Origin: Paracidovorax wautersii
GTDB taxonomy: Bacteria > Pseudomonadota > Gammaproteobacteria > Burkholderiales > Burkholderiaceae_C
DNA: 64,000 bases
Direction of reading: 5' to 3'
NCBI RefSeq assembly: GCF_031453675.1
Contig: NZ_JAVIZX010000001.1
Location: forward strand, 3,246,001 to 3,310,000
Shown here: positions 44,963 to 53,534 of the stretch, one piece after another
Numbering within the stretch: the first letter of the stretch is position 1
How the letters are laid out: every line of letters starts with the position of its first letter
Translations under genes and position numbers: made by a program
The notes under the pieces: model-generated
Database searches by the model: none
The model's input: only the letters and a program-made list of their open reading frames with translations
Told to the model about the DNA's origin: nothing

Positions 44963-46882
44963 TCAAGCCGGTACAGCGAAGCGTTCGGTGCCGAGGGCGC
45001 GCGCCAGCCGGGCGTCCAGCGGCAGGGGTTCGTCGTGCAGGCGGGCCGCCAGCAGCTCTCCGCACAGCAGCGCCAGCGTGAGCCCGCGCGCCCCCATGGC
45101 CGTGGAGACCCACAGGCCGGGCAGGGCGAGGGCGTCCACCGGGCCGGTGATCGGCAGCCGGTCGCTGGAGGCGCAGCGCACGGCGGCCCAGTCGCGCACA
45201 GCGGGTTCGTCGGCGCCGCCGATGCCCTCGATCGCCCGGTGGAAAGTGGGCGCCAGTTGCTCGGCCATGGCGGGCAGCAGCTTGTGCAGCTTGGCCAGGT
45301 TGTCCCCGTGCGAGGCGCGGACTTCTTCGGGCAGCAGCGGCAGCCGGCTCTGGCCTCGCTCGAAGGTGGAGCCGGCGTGCCAGGCGTGGCCGCCCGGCAC
45401 AGGGATGTGCGGCACCAGGCTGCCGCTGCCATTGACGGGGAAGGGCGGCCAGCCCGCGCTATCTGCCGGCTGCAGTCCCCAGGACAACTGGCCGCGCAGA
45501 GGGCGCACTGTCCAGCGGTCGTCCAGTAGAGGCATGCTGCCCGGGCCGGCGGCCACGATGGCGTGCGAGGCGGTGGCCAGCACGGTGCCCTGGGCGTCGA
45601 GCGCCTGCCACAGGGGGGCGCCCGCGGCATCCGTGGTGCGACGCAGTGTGGCCACCCGGGCGCCTGGGTGCCAAGTGATGCGGGCCTGCGCCAAAAGCGA
45701 CTGCACCAGCCGTGCCGGGCGCACCCAGCCAGCGCGCACGTGCCAGCAGGCCGCCGTGTCGGCCGGCAGGCCGGCGCACTGCAGCGTGTCGGCATCTGCG
45801 CTGCGGCTCCAGTCGTTCCCGGGGCCGCTGCGCCATTCAGACGGCAGGCCGGGGTCGCCGTCCACGCGGTGCTCCAGCACGCCGCAGGGGCTCCAGTCCT
45901 CCCCGGACTGCAGCGCCGCCAGGGCCTGCAGGGTGGTGCGCACACCGTTGCGTGACAGCCTGGACAGCACGCTGTCGTCGCGCGAGACATGCGGTGCGAA
46001 CAGCCCGGCCGGCAGGCCCGAGGCGCCGGCTGCGGGCGCATTGCCCTGGTCCAGCACCTGCACCTGCCAGCCGCGGCGTGCCAGGCTGGCGGCCGCGGCG
46101 GCCCCGGCCAGCCCGGCGCCGATCACCAGGGCCTGCCCCGGCGCGGCAACGGCGACCGTGGGGGCCGCGTCGCGTGCGGTGCGGGGCTCCCAGCGCGGGT
46201 CGAAGATGGCCTGCAGGTTGTCGCGCTTGGGGGGCACCCCGGCCACTTTGCGCACCTCGAAGCCGCACTGCGCGAGGGCGTCCCGCACGGCGCGGGCGAT
46301 GGTCCAGGTGGCCAGGCGCGTGCCGCGCCGGCAGCAGCGCGCGACGGCCTTGAGCGTCTGCGGCTCCCAGATCTCGGGATTGCGCTGCGGGCTGAAGCCG
46401 TCCAGGTAGATGGAGTCCGCGGTGGGTGTCTGCTGGCGCAGCATGGCCTGGGCATCGCCCACATACAGCGTGAGCAGCACGCGGCCCTCCTCGAACGACA
46501 GGCGGTGCACGCCCGGCAGCAGGCCCCAGAACTGGTCGTGGAGTTGCTGCGCCAGCGCCAGCAGATGCGGGTGGGCGTGCGCCGCACGCAGCAGATCGGC
46601 CGGGCTCACGGGCCAGGCTTCGCAGGACATGAAATGCAGGATCAGCGGGCGCTGCGGGTCGTGCCGCCAGGCGTCCCAGGTCACCAGGAAGTTCAGCCCG
46701 AAGCCGAATCCGGTCTCCAGAATGCGCCATTGCGACTGCCCGGCCCACGCCGCAGGCAGGCCGCAGCCTTGCAGAAAAGTGTCTTGCGCCTGTTGCAGGC
46801 CGCCGTTTTCGCTGTGGTAGCGGTCTTGGAAGCGCGGGCTGTAGGGCGTGCCGTCTGGCATCCAGTCGATGGGTTCGGACAT
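44963..46882 (-). CDS. mnmC: Bifunctional tRNA mnm5s2U methyltransferase / FAD oxidoreductase MnmC
   Basis: MnmC completes the mnm5s2U modification of wobble uridines. The 639-residue protein has an N-terminal methyltransferase half (ILETGFGFGLNFLVTWDAW, SIYLDGFSPQRNPEIW) and a C-terminal FAD half (VIGAGLAGAAAAASLARRGW, LPAGLFAPHVSRDD, GLWVSTAMGARGLTLALL). Both halves look complete. Confidence 0.95.
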   Translation of the reverse strand: MSEPIDWMPDGTPYSPRFQDRYHSENGGLQQAQDTFLQGCGLPAAWAGQSQWRILETGFGFGLNFLVTWDAWRHDPQRPLILHFMSCEAWPVSPADLLRAAHAHPHLLALAQQLHDQFWGLLPGVHRLSFEEGRVLLTLYVGDAQAMLRQQTPTADSIYLDGFSPQRNPEIWEPQTLKAVARCCRRGTRLATWTIARAVRDALAQCGFEVRKVAGVPPKRDNLQAIFDPRWEPRTARDAAPTVAVAAPGQALVIGAGLAGAAAAASLARRGWQVQVLDQGNAPAAGASGLPAGLFAPHVSRDDSVLSRLSRNGVRTTLQALAALQSGEDWSPCGVLEHRVDGDPGLPSEWRSGPGNDWSRSADADTLQCAGLPADTAACWHVRAGWVRPARLVQSLLAQARITWHPGARVATLRRTTDAAGAPLWQALDAQGTVLATASHAIVAAGPGSMPLLDDRWTVRPLRGQLSWGLQPADSAGWPPFPVNGSGSLVPHIPVPGGHAWHAGSTFERGQSRLPLLPEEVRASHGDNLAKLHKLLPAMAEQLAPTFHRAIEGIGGADEPAVRDWAAVRCASSDRLPITGPVDALALPGLWVSTAMGARGLTLALLCGELLAARLHDEPLPLDARLARALGTERFAVPA

Positions 46883-46979
46883 AAGGCGCCGATTGTCCGC
46901 GCCCGCAGGAGGTGACCGGGCGAGCCGAACACGAAGGGTTGCGCGATGTCAGAGGGACTGCGCTACGCGTTGAGCGCGG

Positions 46980-47112
46980 CGCGAAAAACTGCGCGGCCCA
47001 GGCCAGCAGACGCCAAGCAAGGGCCGCCCCGCCGCGACGGCGTCGTCCCCCTTCCGCATCGCGCAGCGATGCCAGAGAAGGGGGAAGGCGCGCAGCGCCT
47101 CAGGGGGGTGCC
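46980..47112. repeat. Element B repeat between yggX and mnmC
   Basis: AAGGGCCGCCCCGCCGCGAC, GTCCCCCTTCCGCATCGCG, GAGAAGGGGGAAGGCGCGC, AGCGCCTCAGGGGG: minus form. It fills nearly the whole gap. Confidence 0.8.
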
Positions 47113-47116
47113 GTGA

Positions 47117-47389
47117 TCAAGCGCTCGGAGGCACGTAGCCCTGGGCGGCGTCGGCCCCATCGCCGAAGAAGTGCTGTTCCATCTGGCGTGCCAGGTACTG
47201 GCGGGCGCGGGCATCGGCCAGGTTCAGGCGGTTTTCGTTCACCAGCATCGTCTGGTGCTTGAGCCAGCCGGCCCAGGCTTCCTTGCTGACGCTTTCCCAG
47301 ATGCGCTTGCCCAGTTCACCGGGGTAGGGGGGAAAGTCCAGGCCTTCGGCTTCCTTGCCGAGCTTGATGCATTGAACGGTACGTGCCAT
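47117..47389 (-). CDS. yggX: Probable Fe(2+)-trafficking protein YggX
   Basis: The 90-residue protein begins [19 protein letters not shown] and has the family pattern [19 protein letters not shown] and [16 protein letters not shown]. YggX protects iron-sulfur clusters from oxidative damage. ATG 47389 matches the family start, although the frame is open upstream. It is divergent from sbp. Confidence 0.95.
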   Translation of the reverse strand: MARTVQCIKLGKEAEGLDFPPYPGELGKRIWESVSKEAWAGWLKHQTMLVNENRLNLADARARQYLARQMEQHFFGDGADAAQGYVPPSA

Positions 47390-47437
47390 GAAAAGAACTT
47401 CCTGAATCGATGGGTTAGATGTTTTGGGTATTAAGAA

Positions 47438-47449
47438 CTGAAATTTCAG
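47438..47449. promoter_or_regulatory. Palindrome in the yggX-sbp divergent promoter region
   Basis: CTGAAATTTCAG is a perfect 12-base palindrome, extended to GAACTGAAATTTCAG with a near-match GTTC on the far side. It lies 84 bases before sbp and 49 before yggX. It may be an operator; no regulator can be assigned. Confidence 0.35.
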
Positions 47450-47532
47450 TAGTTCCAGTTTTGAAGAGCGACTTTCAGAATGCGTTGCATCGGTGGATTG
47501 CACCGGTTCACATCGACACCAGAAAGCCTCTC

Positions 47533-48552
47533 ATGAACGTTCGCCGTCACTTTATCAAGTTTCCCCTGGCTGCCGCCCTGATCAGCACCTTGGCCCTGAC
47601 GGCACTGCCGTCGTTCGGCCAGACCAAGCAGTTCCTGAACGTGTCGTACGACCCGACGCGCGAGCTGTACGTGGAATACAACCAGGCGTTCGGCAAGCAC
47701 TGGAAGGCCAAGACGGGGCAGGACGTGCAGTTCAAGCAGTCGCACGGCGGCTCGGGCAAGCAGGCCCGCTCGATCATCGACGGCATCGACGCCGATGTGG
47801 CCACGCTGGCCCTGGGCGGCGACATCGATGCGCTGGCCAAGCATGGTCTGCTGGCAGCCGACTGGCAAAAGCGCCTGCCGCACAACTCGGCGCCCTACAG
47901 CTCGACCATCGTCTTCCTGGTGAAGAAGGGCAACCCCAAGGGCCTGAAGGACTGGGACGACCTGATCAAGCCCGGCGTGCAGGTGATCACCCCCAACCCC
48001 AAAACCTCGGGCGGCGCCCGCTGGAACTACCTGGCCGCCTGGGAATTCGCCAAGCGCAAGTACGGCGGTGACGCCAAGGCCAAGGAATTCGTCGGCAACC
48101 TGTACAAGAACGTGCCGGTGCTGGACACGGGCGCGCGCGGCTCCACGATCACCTTCGTGCAGCGCGGCGTGGGCGACGTGCTGCTGGCCTGGGAAAACGA
48201 AGCCTTCCTGGCGCTGAAGGAATTCGGCCCCGAGAAGTTCGAGATCGTCGTGCCGTCGCTGTCCATCCTGGCCGAGCCCAGCGTGGCGGTGGTGGACAAG
48301 GTGGTGGACAAGAAGGGCTCCCGCGCCCTGGCCGAGGAATACCTGAAGTACCTGTATTCGGACGAAGGCCAGGACATTGCCGGCAAGAACTTCTACCGCC
48401 CGACCAGTGAGAAGGCCAAGGCCAAGTACGACAAGCAGTTCCCCAAGCTCACGCTGGTGACCATCGACCAGGCCTTTGGCGGCTGGACGAAGGCCGACAA
48501 GGACCATTTCGCCGATGGTGGCAGCTTCGACCAGATCTACACCAATAAGTAA
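47533..48552 (+). CDS. sbp: Sulfate ABC transporter, substrate-binding protein
   Basis: The 339-residue periplasmic protein binds sulfate or thiosulfate for the CysTWA transporter. The leader ([20 protein letters not shown]) precedes [13 protein letters not shown]-type strand with [28 protein letters not shown] and [14 protein letters not shown]. The permease genes cysT and cysW and ATPase cysA do not follow it here; an element A repeat and ssuE do. Confidence 0.95.
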   Translation: MNVRRHFIKFPLAAALISTLALTALPSFGQTKQFLNVSYDPTRELYVEYNQAFGKHWKAKTGQDVQFKQSHGGSGKQARSIIDGIDADVATLALGGDIDALAKHGLLAADWQKRLPHNSAPYSSTIVFLVKKGNPKGLKDWDDLIKPGVQVITPNPKTSGGARWNYLAAWEFAKRKYGGDAKAKEFVGNLYKNVPVLDTGARGSTITFVQRGVGDVLLAWENEAFLALKEFGPEKFEIVVPSLSILAEPSVAVVDKVVDKKGSRALAEEYLKYLYSDEGQDIAGKNFYRPTSEKAKAKYDKQFPKLTLVTIDQAFGGWTKADKDHFADGGSFDQIYTNK

Positions 48553-48606
48553 TGAAAATAGGCTGTAGCGCTTATTGGATAAGCGCATGCAGCTATCATT
48601 AACGTA
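48553..48606. repeat. Element A repeat, the clearest copy
   Basis: GGCTGTAGCGCTTATTGG then ATAAGCGCATGCAGCTATCATT. The core stem GCGCTTAT/ATAAGCGC is perfect around TGG, and GCTG/CAGC extends it. It directly follows sbp and precedes ssuE. Confidence 0.85.
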
Positions 48607-48624
48607 GCAAAAGCAAGGCCCCGC

Positions 48625-49224
48625 ATGTCCGTCCTCCTGATCGCTGGCAGTCCCTCGGAGCGCTCCCGGTCCGCCGCGCTGCTGGACGCCGTGGCCCGGC
48701 GGCTGGCGCTGCGCGGGGCGCGCACCGAGCGGCTGGACGTGCGCAGCCTGCCGCCCCAGGCCTTGCTGTGGGCCGATGCCAGCCACCCGGACCTGGCCCG
48801 CGCGCAGCACCAGGTGGCGAGCGCCGACGTGGTGGTGGTCGCCACGCCGGTCTACAAGGCGGCCTACAGCGGGGTGCTCAAGGTGTTTCTCGACCTGCTG
48901 CCCCAGGCGGCCCTCAAGGGCAAGACGGTGCTGCCGCTGGCCACCGGCGGCAGCCCGCACCACATGCTGGCGCTCGACTATGCGCTGCGGCCCGTGCTGC
49001 AGTCGCTGGGCGCCAAGCACATTCTGCCCGGCATCTACGCCACCGATGCCCAGGTGGTGCTGACGCCGGAAGGCGCCAGCCAGGTGGGGGCGGAGGTGGC
49101 CCAGCGCATCGACGAAGCCGTACATCTTTTGGCCACCGAAACCCTGCGCGCCCCGGAGCCGGCCCCTGCGGCGGCGGGGCGGTTCTCGCCGGTGCACTTC
49201 TCGCAGGTGCGATGTAGCGTCTGA
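48625..49224 (+). CDS. ssuE: NADPH-dependent FMN reductase SsuE
   Basis: SsuE supplies reduced flavin to the monooxygenase SsuD. The 199-residue flavodoxin-fold protein has VLLIAGSPSERSRSAALL, VVVATPVYKAAYSGVLKVFL and ATGGSPHHMLALDYALRPVL, all typical of SsuE. It is the first gene of the sulfonate cluster. The C-terminal tail (AAAGRFSPVHFSQVRCSV) is basic and a little longer than usual. Confidence 0.94.
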   Translation: MSVLLIAGSPSERSRSAALLDAVARRLALRGARTERLDVRSLPPQALLWADASHPDLARAQHQVASADVVVVATPVYKAAYSGVLKVFLDLLPQAALKGKTVLPLATGGSPHHMLALDYALRPVLQSLGAKHILPGIYATDAQVVLTPEGASQVGAEVAQRIDEAVHLLATETLRAPEPAPAAAGRFSPVHFSQVRCSV

Positions 49225-49347
49225 TGCCGCGCGGCGCCCACCGGCGCGCGCGCTTTCCGCCTGACGTCTCCGTTCATTTTTTGATCGTCCGTGTTCGCAC
49301 GGGCAGGGCGCAGCTTTGTCTGGCCCCCTCCACCGGAAGGATTCCCG

Positions 49348-49530
49348 ATGCCGCACAGCCCCTCGACCTTCGCGCAGTTGCCCGACTCTGGCTCCGGCGA
49401 GGCCGCCGCCCCCGCGCCGGCCGGCAGCCCCTGGCTGCGTGCGCTGCGCGCCGTGGGCGTGGCGGCGCTGGTGATCGCTGCGCTGTTCGTCATCGCGGCC
49501 TTCCTTCTGCTGCCGGTCGTTCCCGCCTGA
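49348..49530 (+). CDS. Small single-pass membrane protein in the ssu cluster
   Basis: A 60-residue frame from ATG 49348, six bases after CCGGAAGG, encodes a polar N-terminus (MPHSPSTFAQLPDSG) and one strong hydrophobic helix near the end (VGVAALVIAALFVIAAFLLL). I know no family. It lies between ssuE and ssuA in the same direction. Confidence 0.6.
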   Translation: MPHSPSTFAQLPDSGSGEAAAPAPAGSPWLRALRAVGVAALVIAALFVIAAFLLLPVVPA

Positions 49531-49592
49531 GCGGACACGCCGGTTCACCGCCCTTCCTCGCTCTTCTTGCCTTTGCGGAAAGACACCACACC

Positions 49593-50600
49593 ATGACTTC
49601 GCCCTTCCTGCACTCCCTGGCCTCCGCCCCGCGGGGCGACGCCGTCCCCGTGTCCCGCCGCCGTGTGCTGGCCTCCGCTGCCGGCGCCGCTGCGGTGCTG
49701 GCCGCCGGCGGAGCCGCCTGGGCCCAGCCGAAGGGCGAGCGCGTGCTGCGCGTCGGCCACCAGAAGGGCTGGCTGTCGCTGCTCAAGGGACGCGGCACGC
49801 TGGAGAAGAGCCTGGCGCCGCTGGGCGTGAAGGTGACCTGGACGGAGTTCAATGCCGGCCCGGTGCAGCTGGAGGCACTGAACGTCGGCTCCATCGACTT
49901 CGGCGACGTGGGCGAGGCCCCGCCGATCTTTGCCCAGGCCGCGGGTGCGCCCCTGGTCTATGCGGGCGCCACCGTGCCGCGCCCGCAGCTGGAAGCGGTG
50001 ATCGTGCCCAAGGGCTCGCCCATCCGCAGCGTGGCCGACCTGAAGGGCAAGCGCGTGGCCTACAACAAGGGCTCCAACGTGCAGTACTTCCTGGTCAAGC
50101 TGCTGGAGAAGCACGGACTCAAGTACGCGGACGTGCAGTCCGTCTTCCTGGCGCCGCCCGATGCCCGGGCGGCTTTCGAGCGCGGTGCGGTGGACGCCTG
50201 GGTGATCTGGGACCCGTTCCTCGCTGCCGCGCAGAAGACGCTGGAGGCGCGCCTGCTGGCCGACGCCACGGGCGTGGTCAACAACCGTGCGTACTACTTC
50301 AGCTCGCGCGACTTCGCCACCAAGAACCCCGACGTGCTGCGCATCGCCGTCAAGGAGATCGATGCGGTGGACCAGTGGGTGTCGAAGAACAAGGGGGAGG
50401 CCGCGGCCGAGCTGTCTGCCGTGCTGGGGCTGGACCGGTCCATCACCGAGCTGTTCGTCGGCCGCGCAGGCTATGGCACGTCGGTGGTCACGCGCGAGAT
50501 CCTGGCCGAGCAGCAGGCGATCGCCGACACCTTCTTCGCGCTCAAGCTCATTCCGAAGCAGCTCAACCTGCTGCATGCGGCCCCGGTCGACCTGCTGTGA
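49593..50600 (+). CDS. ssuA: Sulfonate ABC transporter, substrate-binding protein (SsuA, first copy)
   Basis: The 335-residue protein has a Tat-type leader (SRRRVLASAAGAAAVLAAGG, ending AAWAQ) and the SsuA/NMT1 pattern: RVGHQKGWLSLLKGRGTLEK, WTEFNAGPVQLEALNVGSID, AWVIWDPFLAA. It captures alkanesulfonates in the periplasm. A second related gene lies at 53535. ssuD follows. Confidence 0.92.
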   Translation: MTSPFLHSLASAPRGDAVPVSRRRVLASAAGAAAVLAAGGAAWAQPKGERVLRVGHQKGWLSLLKGRGTLEKSLAPLGVKVTWTEFNAGPVQLEALNVGSIDFGDVGEAPPIFAQAAGAPLVYAGATVPRPQLEAVIVPKGSPIRSVADLKGKRVAYNKGSNVQYFLVKLLEKHGLKYADVQSVFLAPPDARAAFERGAVDAWVIWDPFLAAAQKTLEARLLADATGVVNNRAYYFSSRDFATKNPDVLRIAVKEIDAVDQWVSKNKGEAAAELSAVLGLDRSITELFVGRAGYGTSVVTREILAEQQAIADTFFALKLIPKQLNLLHAAPVDLL

Positions 50601-50611
50601 GAACGCACGCC

Positions 50612-50809
50612 ATGACCGCGCTCCTTCCCGGCTCTCTGCACCCACGCTTCGATCGCGTGCTGGCCGTGACCGCGGCCGCCTGGGGCCTTTCGTTGCCCTC
50701 GCCGCTGCCGGCGCACCGCGTTGCGCGTGCGCTGGGGGCGCGTCCTCCCGTGGCCCGCGTGCGCACCACCGCTGCCGCCCCCTTCAGCGGCTTCGCCATT
50801 TCCTACTGA
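50612..50809 (+). CDS. Possible small protein between ssuA and ssuD
   Basis: A 65-residue frame starts 11 bases after the ssuA stop and ends 28 bases before ssuD. Its product ([19 protein letters not shown] onward) is rich in Ala, Arg and Pro and resembles no family. The ribosome-binding site is weak. It may be spurious. Confidence 0.3.
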   Translation: MTALLPGSLHPRFDRVLAVTAAAWGLSLPSPLPAHRVARALGARPPVARVRTTAAAPFSGFAISY

Positions 50810-50837
50810 CCCGACGCACAGCGTCAGGAGACCGTCT

Positions 50838-52085
50838 ATGCAAGTGTTCTGGTTCATTCCTACCCACGGCGATAGCCGCTACCTGGGCACCGCCGAAGGT
50901 GGCCGGGCACTGTCGCACGACTATGTCAAGCAGGTCGCCGTGGCGGCCGACAGCCTGGGCTACGAGGGCGTGCTCATTCCCACGGGCCGCTCCTGCGAGG
51001 ACCCGTGGGTGATCGCCTCCAGCCTCATCGGCGAAACCAAGCGCCTGAAGTTCCTGGTGGCCGTGCGCCCGGGGCTGCACCAGCCCAGCCTGGCCGCGCG
51101 CATGGCGGCCAGCTTCGACCGCCTCAGCGGCGGGCGCCTGCTCATCAACCTGGTGACCGGCGGCGACCAGACCGAGCTGGAAGGCGACGGGGTGTTCCTG
51201 GACCACGCCGCGCGCTACGAGCAATCGGCCGAGTTCATCCGCATATGGCGCGAGATCCTGGCGCGCAGCCATGACGGCGGCACCTTCGATTACGAAGGCA
51301 AGCATCTCAGCGTGAAGGGCGCCAAGCAGCTGTTTCCGCCGCTGCAGAAGCCCTATCCCCCTGTGTACTTCGGTGGCTCGTCGGCCGCCGCGCACGATCT
51401 GGCGGCCGAGCAGGTCGATGCCTATCTGACCTGGGGCGAGCCCCCCGCCGAAGTGGCCAAGAAAGTCGCCGACGTGCGCGAGAAGGCGGCCCGCCATGGC
51501 CGCACGGTGAAGTTCGGCATCCGCCTGCATGTCATCGTGCGCGAGACCGATGCGGCAGCCTGGGCCGCCGCCGAAGACTTGATCAGCCGCGTGAAGGACG
51601 AGACGGTCGTGCAGGCGCAGGCCGTCTTCGCACGCATGGACTCCGAAGGCCAGCGCCGCATGGCCGCGCTGCACGCAAGGGCGAGAAACAAGGCTCCCAC
51701 GCTCGACGCTGGCGCGTCTTCGCTGCCCCCCGAGGGGGCTCAATCGCCTAGGGGCGGCCCGTCGGCGATTGGACGCTCCCGCGCCGATCTGGAAATCAGC
51801 CCCAACCTGTGGGCCGGCGTGGGCCTGGTGCGCGGCGGCGCGGGCACGGCCCTGGTGGGCGATCCGCAGACGGTGGCGGCACGCATCGAGGAGTACGCGG
51901 CCCTGGGCATCGACACCTTCGTGCTTTCGGGTTACCCGCACCTGGAAGAGGCGTACCGCTTCGCCGAGCTGGTGTTCCCCCTGCTGCCGCTGCGCGTGCA
52001 GGAACGGCTCACCGGCGGCCACGCCCTCGGGCCCTTCGGCGAGACCGTGGGCAACCAGTACGTGCCGCGCGCGGCCCAGAGCTGA
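50838..52085 (+). CDS. ssuD: FMNH2-dependent alkanesulfonate monooxygenase SsuD with internal insertion
   Basis: SsuD releases sulfite from alkanesulfonates using FMNH2 and O2. The TIM-barrel has [55 protein letters not shown] and [18 protein letters not shown]. At 415 residues it is about 34 longer than E. coli SsuD: residues about 281-312 ([17 protein letters not shown] and so on) are extra, read from a hairpin-rich repeat at 51675-51780. The insertion lies next to the mobile active-site loop region and before VRGGAG, whose arginine is functionally important in E. coli. Confidence 0.93.
   Translation: MQVFWFIPTHGDSRYLGTAEGGRALSHDYVKQVAVAADSLGYEGVLIPTGRSCEDPWVIASSLIGETKRLKFLVAVRPGLHQPSLAARMAASFDRLSGGRLLINLVTGGDQTELEGDGVFLDHAARYEQSAEFIRIWREILARSHDGGTFDYEGKHLSVKGAKQLFPPLQKPYPPVYFGGSSAAAHDLAAEQVDAYLTWGEPPAEVAKKVADVREKAARHGRTVKFGIRLHVIVRETDAAAWAAAEDLISRVKDETVVQAQAVFARMDSEGQRRMAALHARARNKAPTLDAGASSLPPEGAQSPRGGPSAIGRSRADLEISPNLWAGVGLVRGGAGTALVGDPQTVAARIEEYAALGIDTFVLSGYPHLEEAYRFAELVFPLLPLRVQERLTGGHALGPFGETVGNQYVPRAAQS
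51675..51780. repeat. Element C: hairpin-rich insertion read in frame in ssuD
   Basis: GCCCCCCGAGGGGGC is a perfect hairpin, and AATCGCC pairs with GGCGATT around GGGGCGGCCC. This layout resembles non-coding repeats of Comamonadaceae genomes. It keeps the ssuD frame with no stop. Confidence 0.65.
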
Positions 52086-52125
52086 ACGGCGGCAACGCCT
52101 CAACGAACAAGGAAAGAACGCACCC

Positions 52126-52503
52126 ATGGCCATCCACTCCATCAACCATGTGCAACTGGCTTTCCCGGCCGGCGCGGAAGGGCAGATCCGCACCTTCTAC
52201 GCCCAGCTGCTGGGCCTGACCGAACTGCGCCATGCGGCGACGGGACCGGCGCTGCACTTCGCGGCCGGCCCGCAGCGCATCGAACTGGTGCCCACGGAGC
52301 GCTGGGCGCCCGCGCCCGCGGCCTCGCACCTGGCTTTCGAGGTGGACAACCTGCCCGAGCTGCGCGGCCGCCTGTTGCAGGCCGAACTGCCGCTGGTGGA
52401 AAACCGCGCGCTGCCCGGCTACCTGCGCTTCTACGTCAAGGATCCGGCGGGCAACCAGCTGGAGTTCCTCGAGGCCGATACCGAGCAGGAGCTGCCCGTA
52501 TGA
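52126..52503 (+). CDS. VOC-family (glyoxalase-like) protein in the ssu cluster
   Basis: The 125-residue protein has the VOC layout: INHVQLAFPAGAEGQIRTFY, LHFAAGPQRIELVP, HLAFEVDNLPELRGRL and DPAGNQLEFLEAD. A metal-binding His/Glu set (His in NHVQL, His in SHLAFEV, Glu in LEFLE) is plausible. It sits between ssuD and ssuC and overlaps ssuC (ATGA). A role in sulfonate metabolism is inferred from context only. Confidence 0.85.
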   Translation: MAIHSINHVQLAFPAGAEGQIRTFYAQLLGLTELRHAATGPALHFAAGPQRIELVPTERWAPAPAASHLAFEVDNLPELRGRLLQAELPLVENRALPGYLRFYVKDPAGNQLEFLEADTEQELPV

Positions 52504-53372
52504 CCGCCAGCACTTCCGCGGGGACCGTGCGCGAGTTGCAGGTTTCCCCCGTGCCCGAGTCGCCGGACGGCCCTGCCAGCGGCGCGCTCGGCGTTGCCGC
52601 GTGGCAGGGGCTGGCCGCCGTGGGGCGTCGCCTGCTGCCCTGGCTGGTGCCGGTGGCGCTGATCGCCCTGTGGCAGGTGGCTTCGTCGCTGGGCTGGCTG
52701 TCCACGCGCGTGCTGCCCGCGCCGCTGGACGTGGTGAAGGCCGCCTGGACGCTGACGGAATCCGGCGAGCTGTGGACCCATGTGAAGGTGAGCGCCGGCC
52801 GCGCGCTGGCGGGGCTGGCCATCGGGGGCGGGCTGGGCCTGGTGCTGGGGCTGCTGACCGGATCGCTGCGCATCGCCGAGACGCTGCTCGACTCCACCAT
52901 CCAGATGGTGCGCAACATCCCGGCGCTGGCGCTGATTCCGCTGGTCATCCTGTGGTTCGGCATCGACGAGTCGGCCAAGCTGTTCCTCATCAGCGTGTCG
53001 GTGTTCTTTCCCATCTACCTGAACACCTTCCACGGCATCCGCAACGTCGACCCGCAGCTGATCGAGATGGGGCGCACCTATGGTCTGGGCCGCTGGCAGC
53101 TGTACCGGGACATCATCCTGCCCGGCGCGCTGTCGTCCATTCTGGTGGGGCTGCGTTTCTCGCTGGGCCTGATGTGGGTGATCCTGATCGTGGCCGAGAC
53201 CATTTCGGCGCAATCGGGCATCGGCTACCTGACCATGAACGCGCGGGAATTTTTGCAGACCGACATCGTGCTCGTCGGGATCCTGCTGTATGCGCTGCTG
53301 GGCAAGCTGGCCGACGTGTTCGCCCGGGCGCTCGAACACTGGTGGCTGCGGTGGCATCCCGGATACCAGTGA
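52500..53372 (+). CDS. ssuC: Sulfonate ABC transporter permease SsuC
   Basis: The 290-residue permease has six helices, RVLPAPLDVVKAAWTL, RNIPALALIPLVILWFG and the EAA loop near GRTYGLGRWQLYRDIILPGAL, all typical of SsuC. It begins in an ATGA overlap with the VOC gene. Confidence 0.95.
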   Translation: MTASTSAGTVRELQVSPVPESPDGPASGALGVAAWQGLAAVGRRLLPWLVPVALIALWQVASSLGWLSTRVLPAPLDVVKAAWTLTESGELWTHVKVSAGRALAGLAIGGGLGLVLGLLTGSLRIAETLLDSTIQMVRNIPALALIPLVILWFGIDESAKLFLISVSVFFPIYLNTFHGIRNVDPQLIEMGRTYGLGRWQLYRDIILPGALSSILVGLRFSLGLMWVILIVAETISAQSGIGYLTMNAREFLQTDIVLVGILLYALLGKLADVFARALEHWWLRWHPGYQ

Positions 53373-53500
53373 GCTACCCCCTGAGGCGCTGCGCGCCTTC
53401 CCCCTTCTCTCGACTCGCTGCGCGAGTCGGGAAGGGGGACGACGCCGGTGGCCTGGCGAAGCCAGTTCCACGGCGTCCGCTGGCATTGGGCCGCGCCGGT
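53373..53500. repeat. Element B repeat between ssuC and the second ssuA
   Basis: CCCCTGAGGCGCTGCGCGCC, CCCCCTTCTCTCGACTCGC, TGCGCGAGTCGGGAAGGGGG, GACGCCGGTGGCCTGGCGAA, TTCCACGGCGTCCGCTGGC. The stem CCCCCTTCTCTCGACTCGC with GCGAGTCGGGAAGGGGG is strong. It is plus form and transcribed within the ssu operon. Confidence 0.85.
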
Positions 53501-53534
53501 TTTTGAACGCATTGACCTGAATACAGGACCTGAT

